Shown here piece by piece: positions 15,302 to 20,608 of a stretch of DNA of 20,608 nt; positions within the stretch are counted from its first letter, which is position 1, and every line of letters starts with the position of its first letter. Both the position numbers and the translations under genes were made by a program. The stretch covers positions 1-20,608 of the forward strand of contig DGRE01000026.1 of NCBI GenBank assembly GCA_002389905.1, in the 5' to 3' direction. The DNA is from Hungatella sp. UBA4396 (GTDB taxonomy: Bacteria > Bacillota > Clostridia > Lachnospirales > Lachnospiraceae). Below the pieces are notes generated by a model. It was given only the letters and a program-made list of their open reading frames with translations. It was not told where the DNA came from and did no database searches.

Positions 15302-15347
15302 AAGAGAGTATCCCTCAGCCGTTTAACGGCCTTGGGGATACTCTCTT
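15302..15347. terminator. Bidirectional terminator, hemerythrin / GntR regulator
   Basis: AAGAGAGTATCCC (15302-15314) pairs with GGGATACTCTCTT (15335-15347). An inner GCCGTT/AACGGC stem adds to it. T-rich flank on plus (TTTTG); a weaker T-rich tail on minus. Confidence 0.85.
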
Positions 15348-15359
15348 TTGATATCCGGA

Positions 15360-16067
15360 TCAAGCCCTGGTATAGGCAATCAGCGGCTCTTCCCGCAAAC
15401 GGTCTCGGTTGTAGATCAAATGAAGCATCATTGCATCATAGGCAGCCAGGGAATCGCCGTCACAGATTGCATCGACAATGGCACGGTGAGTGCGTACGGT
15501 TTCATCCCTCAGGGAAGCATTGGTAAGCTCAATCAGAAGTCTGATGGAAGAAGTAATAATAGGCATCAGCTTGGGCATGACACAATTACGGCCGCAGGAG
15601 GAAATCATGGTATGAAGCCGGCTGTCTTCTTCTGAATAATCTTCGCCGGCCTCGATGAGCTTTTCCACCTTTTCGCACTGAGCCTGCAGAAGGAGCTTTT
15701 CCTCCTCAGTACATCCTGTTGCCGCAGAAGCGGCTATACGGGGCTCAATCATCATACGAAATTCTATCAGATCCTCCGCCAGCTTGTGCTTATCTCTGAT
15801 AAAAGAAAAACCGAAGGGGTCGTCGGCCACTCCTGCTTTGGGAGAAATAAAGCTGCCTGACCCATGCCGCACCTCCAGCACATTGCGGGAAGCCAGCATC
15901 CGGATTGCCTCACGCAGTGTACTGCGTCCCACCTCCAGCAGTTCCGTCAGCTCGTGCTCAGGAGGAAGGCGGTCCCCCGGCTTCAATTCATTCCTGATTA
16001 TATAGCTCACAATGTTGTCTGCTGTTTTGTCAATCAGCGGGCGGCTGTCTTTTGGAGATCCGCACAT
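15360..16067 (-). CDS. GntR-family regulator, FadR (FCD) subgroup
   Basis: 235-residue cytosolic transcription factor. The N-terminal winged helix-turn-helix (about 10-78) contains LPPEHELTELLEVGRSTLREAIRML and the wing RHGSGSFI. The C-terminal FCD effector domain has the metal and ligand set Asp148, His152, His194 and His216 in the expected DxxxH...H...H order. FCD regulators of this type respond to sugar acids or carboxylates. Divergent from the dehydratase-GntP pair, so it most likely represses that operon and itself. GGAGG is seven bases before ATG 16067. TTGTATACGA (16104-16113) overlapping its own -10 has a GTATAC core resembling GntR half-sites, but the clear palindrome lies on the other side of the gap. 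Confidence 0.93.
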   Translation of the reverse strand: MCGSPKDSRPLIDKTADNIVSYIIRNELKPGDRLPPEHELTELLEVGRSTLREAIRMLASRNVLEVRHGSGSFISPKAGVADDPFGFSFIRDKHKLAEDLIEFRMMIEPRIAASAATGCTEEEKLLLQAQCEKVEKLIEAGEDYSEEDSRLHTMISSCGRNCVMPKLMPIITSSIRLLIELTNASLRDETVRTHRAIVDAICDGDSLAAYDAMMLHLIYNRDRLREEPLIAYTRA

Positions 16068-16102
16068 AGAGAATCCTCCACCTTTCCAATTATGTTGAAT
16101 AC

Positions 16103-16131
16103 ATTGTATACGAATATCTTTTAAAAATCAA
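16103..16131 (-). promoter_or_regulatory. Promoter of the GntR-family regulator
   Basis: Minus strand TTGATT (16131-16126), 17-base spacer, TACAAT (16108-16103). The -10 is inside a GTATAC-centred sequence that could be autoregulatory. Confidence 0.6.
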
Positions 16132-16171
16132 TATTTTTATGTACCTGCCATAAAATATTTTCCAAAAGCAA

Positions 16172-16201
16172 TTGACAACTGAATGTCAGATGTTTTAAAA
16201 T
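16172..16201 (+). promoter_or_regulatory. Promoter of the dehydratase-gntP operon
   Basis: Consensus TTGACA (16172-16177), 18-base spacer, TAAAAT (16196-16201). A transcript would start near 16208, just before the palindrome at 16212-16230. A small CTGA-N3-TCAG dyad (16179-16189) lies in the spacer. Confidence 0.7.
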
Positions 16202-16211
16202 GAAAACATAA

Positions 16212-16230
16212 AAATTCATCTGATGAATTT
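16212..16230. promoter_or_regulatory. 19-bp perfect palindrome, candidate GntR operator
   Basis: AAATTCATCTGATGAATTT is a perfect inverted repeat (9-bp arms, central T). It sits a few bases after the expected transcription start and before the ribosome site of the dehydratase, where a bound repressor would act as a roadblock. Its core heptamer (TCAGATG on minus) recurs on plus at 16186-16192 inside the promoter spacer. Confidence 0.6.
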
Positions 16231-16249
16231 GAGAAAAGGAGTGGAAAAT

Positions 16250-17965
16250 ATGATTAGTCAGGATATCCGCAAAGTCGCACCTGAACAAGATCCCCTGCGC
16301 ATGGGGATGGGCTGGACCGTAGAAGAACTTTCCCAGCCCCAGATCATGATTGAGAGCACCTTCGGTGACAGCCATCCCGGCAGCGCCCATCTGATGGAAC
16401 TGGTGGATGAAGCATGCGCCGGAACCAGGGATGAGGGAGGACGCCCCGCACGTTACTTTATCACCGATATATGCGACGGAATGGCCCAGGGACACGACGG
16501 AATCAATTACTCTCTGGCCTCCCGGGACATGATCGCAAACATGATTGAAATTCACGCAGGGGCAACCCCATTTGACGGGGCAGTGTTTGTGGCAAGCTGC
16601 GATAAGGGTGTTCCCGCCCACTTAATGGGAATCGGACGTGTCAACACTCCCTGCGTCATGGTAACAGGCGGTGTTATGGACGCAGGACCTGATCTGCTGA
16701 CCCTGGAGCAGGTGGGTATTTACAGCGCACAGTACCAAAGAGGTGAGATCACTGAAGAAAAACTCACCTATTATAAACAGCATGCCTGTCCTTCCTGCGG
16801 AGCCTGTTCCTTCATGGGTACGGCTTCCACCATGCAGGTTATGGGAGAAACTCTTGGGCTGATGCTTCCCGGTTCCTCTCTTATGCCCGCGACCTGCGAG
16901 GATTTAAGAACCGTTGCCCGCCAGGCCGGACAGCAGGCGGTTCGTCTGGCAAGAATGGGATTAAAGCCCAGGGATATTGTCACCATGAAATCCTTTGAAA
17001 ATGCCATTATGGTACATGCTGCAATCTCCGGCTCCTCCAATTCCCTGCTGCACATTCCCACCATTGCCCGTGAATTCGGCATTGATCTGGATGCGGAGAT
17101 GTTTGACCGGCTCCACAGGGGCGCTCATTATCTCCTTGATATCCGCCCGGCAGGAAAATGGCCTGCACAGTATTTCTATTATGCAGGAGGCGTACCCAGG
17201 GTAATGGAGGAAATTAAGTCCCTTCTTCACCTGGATGTAATGACCATTACCGGTAAGACCTTGGGTGAAAACCTGGAGGATTTAAAGAAAAACGGATTTT
17301 ATGACAAGTGTGATGAATACTGTGCAAAAGTGGGTGTCAAATGGCAGGATATTATCCGTCCCTTTGACCAGGCCATCGGTACCGATGGGGCAATCGCCAT
17401 CTTAAAGGGCAATCTGGCTCCCGAGGGCGCTGCCATCAAGCATACAGCCTGTCCCAAGGAGATGTTTAAGGCTACCCTCAAGGCCCGCCCCTTTGACAGC
17501 GAAGAGGAAGCCCTTGACGCAGTCTTAACCCACAAGATCCAGCCGGGAGATGCGGTATTTATCCGCTATGAAGGACCCAAAGGCAGCGGCATGCCTGAGA
17601 TGTTTTACACTTCAGAGGCAATTTCCTCTGACAAGGAGCTGGGTAAATCAGTGGCTCTTATTACGGATGGACGTTTTTCCGGCGCCTCCACAGGCCCGGC
17701 TATCGGGCATGTGTCACCGGAAGCTGCTGAAGGCGGTCCCATTGCACTGGTTGAACCGGACGACATTATTGAAATTGACATACCCAACCGCATTCTCGCC
17801 ATCGTGGGTGTTGCCGGGGAACCGAAGACTCCCGAGGAAATAGAAGAAATTTTAGCAGCCCGAAAGAAAAACTGGCAGCCCAAGCCTGCTAAATATCCTT
17901 CCGGAGTGTTAAAGCTTTTCTCTGAGCATGCAGTTTCTCCCATGAAGGGCGGATACATGAAGTAA
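16250..17965 (+). CDS. IlvD/Edd-family dehydratase (probable sugar-acid dehydratase)
   Basis: 571-residue Fe-S dehydratase. ATG 16250 is preferred because AAAGGAG ends nine bases upstream; an ATG at 16223 lies inside the palindromic operator. Family motifs: DGMAQGHDGINYSLASRDM (76-94), CDKG with Cys117 and Lys119, CPSCGACSFMGTAST with Cys183, FENAM and GSSNSLLH, RYEGPKG.GMPEM, and ITDGRFSGAS...GHVSPEAA near 472-490. The position that holds the third cluster cysteine in [2Fe-2S] members (PCxxH) is Gly44 (HPGSAH), as in E. coli IlvD, which suggests an oxygen-labile [4Fe-4S] cluster. Context (FadR-type regulator, GntP permease, no ilv genes) argues for dehydration of a gluconate-like aldonate to a 2-keto-3-deoxy acid rather than branched-chain amino acid synthesis; sequence alone does not settle the substrate. 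Confidence 0.88.
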   Translation: MISQDIRKVAPEQDPLRMGMGWTVEELSQPQIMIESTFGDSHPGSAHLMELVDEACAGTRDEGGRPARYFITDICDGMAQGHDGINYSLASRDMIANMIEIHAGATPFDGAVFVASCDKGVPAHLMGIGRVNTPCVMVTGGVMDAGPDLLTLEQVGIYSAQYQRGEITEEKLTYYKQHACPSCGACSFMGTASTMQVMGETLGLMLPGSSLMPATCEDLRTVARQAGQQAVRLARMGLKPRDIVTMKSFENAIMVHAAISGSSNSLLHIPTIAREFGIDLDAEMFDRLHRGAHYLLDIRPAGKWPAQYFYYAGGVPRVMEEIKSLLHLDVMTITGKTLGENLEDLKKNGFYDKCDEYCAKVGVKWQDIIRPFDQAIGTDGAIAILKGNLAPEGAAIKHTACPKEMFKATLKARPFDSEEEALDAVLTHKIQPGDAVFIRYEGPKGSGMPEMFYTSEAISSDKELGKSVALITDGRFSGASTGPAIGHVSPEAAEGGPIALVEPDDIIEIDIPNRILAIVGVAGEPKTPEEIEEILAARKKNWQPKPAKYPSGVLKLFSEHAVSPMKGGYMK

Positions 17966-18026
17966 TAAAAGAGTTTATAAAAAAGGGTTACATTAAAAAA
18001 ATCATATAAAACAGGGGGATATTCTT

Positions 18027-19385
18027 ATGACAGAAACATTATTTACAGCCGATCCTGCACGTCTCGTTCTCTCAGCGCTGTTTGGTCTGGCTCTGCTGCT
18101 GATTCTTATTATCAAGGGCAAGTTCCAGCCCTTTGTGGCCATCCTGATTTCGGCCCTCGCCATCGGCCTTGCCGCCGGTATGCCGGTAAAAATGATCACA
18201 GACACAGTAACAAAAGGAATGGGCAAAACCCTGGAAGGCATCGCAATGCTGGTAGGCCTTGGCTCCATGTTCGGCGCCATTCTTGAAATTTCAGGCGGCG
18301 CAGAGCGGGTTGCTTTAAGCATGATGCGCAAGTTTGGGGAAAAACGGGCTCCATGGGCTCTGGGTATCACCGGCATGGTTGTGGCAATTCCTGTGTTCTT
18401 TGACGCAGGACTGATTATCCTCATACCGCTGGCTTTTTCCATTGCAAAACGGGCAAAAAAATCTGTATTATTTTTCGTTATCCCGCTCCTTGCCGGTCTG
18501 GCCGTAGGGCATGCCTTTATTCCGCCCACCCCCGGCCCCGTTCTGGTTGCCAATATTCTGGGAGTTGATTTAGGTCTGGTTATCGGCCTTGGTCTGATCT
18601 GCGGTACTGTTGCAATGATCTGTGCCGGCCCTGTTTTCGGTAATTTTATCGGCAGAAAGTTCGACGTTCCCGTTCCAACGGCATATTCCGAGCAGCCTGA
18701 ATTTGATGAGGATAAGCTTCCTTCCTTTGGTACCGTGGTTTCCATCATTATGATTCCTCTGGTGCTGATCCTGTTGAACACCGCTTCCTCCGTCGTTCCA
18801 TTTTTAAAGGCCATTGCTCCTGTGCTTCAGTTCCTTGGAACACCTTTTGTTGCTCTGCTTTTATCCACAGTAGCCGCCATGTTCCTGCTGGGTCTGCGCC
18901 ACGGCTTTACTATGGGAGAGCTGGAAAAGGTAATGACAAAGTCACTGGAGCCCACCGGACTCATCCTCTTGGTTACTGCAGGCGGCGGCGTACTCCGGTA
19001 TATGCTGCAGGATTCCGGTCTGGGTGACATTATCGGAAATGCAGTTGCAGCAACTCCCCTTCCTTTGGTGGTAGTGGCATTCCTTATTGCAATTGCGGTT
19101 CGTATTGCCATCGGTTCTGCCACTGTTGCAATGACCATGGCAGCCGGTATCGTTGCCGCCATGCCTGCAGTTGCGGGGCTGTCTCCGCTTTACCTGGCAT
19201 GCATGGTAATGGCCATTGCAGGAGGCTCTACCGCATTCTCCCATGTCAATGACTCCGGCTTCTGGCTGGTCAAGTCACTGTGCGGGCTGGATGAGAAGAC
19301 CACCTTTCAGACCTGGACCGTTATGGAAACCGTGGTCGGTGTCTGCGGCTTTCTGGTGGCTCTGGTCATCTCTTTCTTTGCATAA
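18027..19385 (+). CDS. gntP: GntP-family gluconate/sugar-acid:proton symporter
   Basis: 452-residue permease with hydrophobic segments throughout. Family signatures: MLVGLGSMFGAILEISGGAERVA (74-96), the P-V-F-F-D-A-G motif (122-128), HAFIPPTPGPVLVA (162-175), and in the C-terminal half RIAIGSATVAMTMAAGI and the final helices with HVNDSGFW. These match GntP, GntT, IdnT and YjhF type transporters of gluconate and related aldonates. It lies 61 bases after the dehydratase, with AGGGGG before ATG 18027, and ends at a shared terminator. With the dehydratase it supplies import and the first catabolic step. No KDG kinase or aldolase is in the window, so the pathway must be completed elsewhere. Confidence 0.93.
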   Translation: MTETLFTADPARLVLSALFGLALLLILIIKGKFQPFVAILISALAIGLAAGMPVKMITDTVTKGMGKTLEGIAMLVGLGSMFGAILEISGGAERVALSMMRKFGEKRAPWALGITGMVVAIPVFFDAGLIILIPLAFSIAKRAKKSVLFFVIPLLAGLAVGHAFIPPTPGPVLVANILGVDLGLVIGLGLICGTVAMICAGPVFGNFIGRKFDVPVPTAYSEQPEFDEDKLPSFGTVVSIIMIPLVLILLNTASSVVPFLKAIAPVLQFLGTPFVALLLSTVAAMFLLGLRHGFTMGELEKVMTKSLEPTGLILLVTAGGGVLRYMLQDSGLGDIIGNAVAATPLPLVVVAFLIAIAVRIAIGSATVAMTMAAGIVAAMPAVAGLSPLYLACMVMAIAGGSTAFSHVNDSGFWLVKSLCGLDEKTTFQTWTVMETVVGVCGFLVALVISFFA

Positions 19386-19403
19386 TATGTTTTAACAGCT
19401 CAT

Positions 19404-19449
19404 AAAAATGGCCCCGGGTCGGTTTAAGAAGACGCCCGGGGCCATTTTT
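19404..19449. terminator. Bidirectional terminator, gntP / feoB unit
   Basis: AAAAATGGCCCCGGG (19404-19418) and its exact reverse complement (19435-19449) around a 16-base loop. Fifteen pairs with A and T ends make it effective in both directions. Confidence 0.9.
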
Positions 19450-19463
19450 ATTTTCTGATTTGT

Positions 19464-19691
19464 TCAGATAAACTTATACCTTAGCTCGCAGCCATAAGAG
19501 ATTCTGCTGCAAATATTTACCGCCCGTTCCATGACGGCTGAAATCTTCCCTGCTTCCATTTCGATGTTCATTTCTTTTAAGTCCTCTGAAAACCTGATAG
19601 TTTTCACTCCATCTACTTTGGCCAGCTCACGTTGAATCTTTCTCGCCTTCAGCCGGTCTGACAGGGCGAAAACACAATAACTCCTGTGCAA
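19464..19691 (-). CDS. Small HMA-like protein downstream of feoB
   Basis: 75 residues, no confident family match. The pattern (strand VFALSD, helix RLKARKIQRELAKV, DGVKTIRFSEDLKEMNIEM, helix, final strand) suggests a ferredoxin-like fold as in heavy-metal-associated domains. The metal-binding CxxC loop is missing, and the cysteines are at 6, 61 and 68. The start is TTG at 19691, chosen because a perfect AAAGGAGG stands seven bases upstream and no ATG fits. It lies 67 bases after the feoB stop on the same strand and ends at the shared terminator, so it is likely in the feo operon. A role as an accessory in ferrous iron uptake is inferred from position only. I am confident it is a gene, not of its function. 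Confidence 0.6.
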   Translation of the reverse strand: MHRSYCVFALSDRLKARKIQRELAKVDGVKTIRFSEDLKEMNIEMEAGKISAVMERAVNICSRISYGCELRYKFI

Positions 19692-19758
19692 GCCTTCTCC
19701 TCCTTTCCTGCTGGATTCATATATTACTATTGTTGTCAGAAGGAGAAGTCTTTAAACA

Positions 19759-20608
19759 TCAAATGAAGGCCTTTGCAACTGTTGTAAATAAAAAACACAC
19801 CACAAATCCGGTCACAGTGGGCACCAGCCAGGAAACAGCCGTCCATTTCATGCTCTGAGTCTCTTTTCGGATGGTGAGACAGGTGGTGGAACAGGGCCAG
19901 TGCATCAGGGAAAACAGCATGGTGCTGACCGCTGTAATCCAGGTCCAGCCATTGTCGGTGAGAAGCTGTTTTAAAACAGACAGATCGTGAATCTCCCTGA
20001 GGCTTCCTTCTGCCATATAGGTCATGATGATGATGGGAACCACGATTTCATTGGCCGGAAAGCCCAGGATAAATGCTAAGAGGATGACTCCGTCAAGCCC
20101 CATAAGTCTGGCAAAGGGGTCCAGAAAACCGGAGCACTGGGCCAGCAATGTGGCATCCCCTATCGTGATATTAGCCATACACCAGATGACCAGGCCCGCG
20201 GGGGCTGCCACTGCCACGGCACGGCCCAGCACAAACAAGGTGCGGTCCAGCACGGAACGCAAAAGTACCTTTCCGATCTGGGGCCTGCGGTAAGGAGGCA
20301 GTTCTAAGGTAAAGGAGGAGGGAACTCCCTTTAATATGGTCATTGACAGCAGTTTGGAGATGAAAAGGGTCATGAATATTCCCAAAATGATCACGCCTGA
20401 TAGAATGGCGGCTGATAATACAGTGGAAAAGGGGCCGGCTGCTCCGCTGACAAAGAACATGGCAATTATGGCAATCATGGTGGGATATCGTCCATTACAA
20501 GGAACGAAGTTATTGGTAATCATGGCAATCAGGCGTTCCCTTGGGGAGTCGATGATGCGGCAGCCTATGATTCCGGCTGCGTTGCAGCCGAAGCCCATGC
20601 ACATAGTA
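19759..20608 (-). CDS. feoB: Ferrous iron transporter FeoB, C-terminal part (partial)
   Basis: The last 280 or so residues of FeoB, open to the right edge; the G-protein domain, the first membrane segments and the true start are outside. Visible: CMGFGCNAAGIIG near the window edge, then IIDSPRERLIAMITNNFVPCNGRYP (the conserved ...RERL...NPFMSCSARLP region), several membrane helices of the second Gate domain including LGFPANEIVVPII, and the end HWPCSTTCLTIRKE with two cysteines before the last helix (WLVPTVTGFVVCFLF). FeoB imports Fe(II) across the cytoplasmic membrane and is typical of anaerobes. The gene for a small HMA-like protein follows on the same strand. Confidence 0.93.
   Translation of the reverse strand, partial: TMCMGFGCNAAGIIGCRIIDSPRERLIAMITNNFVPCNGRYPTMIAIIAMFFVSGAAGPFSTVLSAAILSGVIILGIFMTLFISKLLSMTILKGVPSSFTLELPPYRRPQIGKVLLRSVLDRTLFVLGRAVAVAAPAGLVIWCMANITIGDATLLAQCSGFLDPFARLMGLDGVILLAFILGFPANEIVVPIIIMTYMAEGSLREIHDLSVLKQLLTDNGWTWITAVSTMLFSLMHWPCSTTCLTIRKETQSMKWTAVSWLVPTVTGFVVCFLFTTVAKAFI

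Noticed and set aside
16223..16249. Upstream ATG of the dehydratase
   Set aside because: It lies inside the perfect palindrome, has no SD, and the family N-terminus fits the ATG at 16250.
18002..18814. 270-codon minus-strand open frame opposite gntP
   Set aside because: Shadow of the permease coding strand: rich in Arg, Ser, Pro and Ala, with no domain or ribosome site.

Overview
The window reads as a chromosomal segment of a low-to-mid G+C, strictly anaerobic, Gram-positive Clostridia, most likely a member of the Lachnospiraceae (inference). The signs are AGGAGG-type ribosome sites with occasional TTG starts, a minimal iscS-iscU pair without iscR, iscA or hscAB, a LigA with motif variants I associate with this lineage, a SpoVB-like flippase, FeoB, and a V4R protein paired with a GGDEF protein. 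I see no rRNA, tRNA, insertion sequence, phage or CRISPR array. Most gaps are short and hold a promoter or a strong stem-loop terminator.

Layout. (1) 1-423 has no gene I can support; it holds an orphan leftward promoter-terminator unit and the terminator of the first operon. (2) 424-4287, minus: iscS, iscU, mnmA and a lipoprotein SH3b/amidase form one operon from a promoter at 4346-4373. IscS supplies sulfur to the IscU scaffold and, by family knowledge, to MnmA for tRNA 2-thiouridine. (3) 4556-6106, plus: a divergent MOP-type flippase. The gap between the two units carries two Fur/PerR-like boxes. (4) 6170-7339, minus: secreted GH18 glycosidase, convergent with the flippase over a shared terminator. 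(5) 7491-9322, minus: V4R sensor-like protein followed by a soluble HAMP-like/PAS/GGDEF diguanylate cyclase. (6) 9617-13283, minus: rluF-ligA-metA from a near-consensus promoter; metA has the Glu111 signature of acetyl-CoA users. (7) 13402-14760, minus: CitMHS citrate transporter, divergent from a bacteriohemerythrin (14889-15287, plus). (8) 15360-19385: a FadR-type GntR regulator divergent from an IlvD/Edd-family dehydratase and a GntP permease, which looks like a sugar-acid uptake and dehydration module with a 19-bp perfect palindrome just downstream of its promoter. (9) 19464-20608, minus: a small HMA-like protein and the 3' part of feoB, which runs off the right edge.

Themes: iron and sulfur biology recurs (isc pair, Fur-like boxes, hemerythrin, Fe-S dehydratase, FeoB). 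Many termini are shared: four convergent or facing junctions use one long, roughly symmetric stem-loop. The least expected signals are the Fur/PerR-like box over the -10 of the flippase, the V4R-GGDEF pair, the Gln at an iron-ligand position of the hemerythrin, and two short promoter-to-terminator units that could encode small RNAs.
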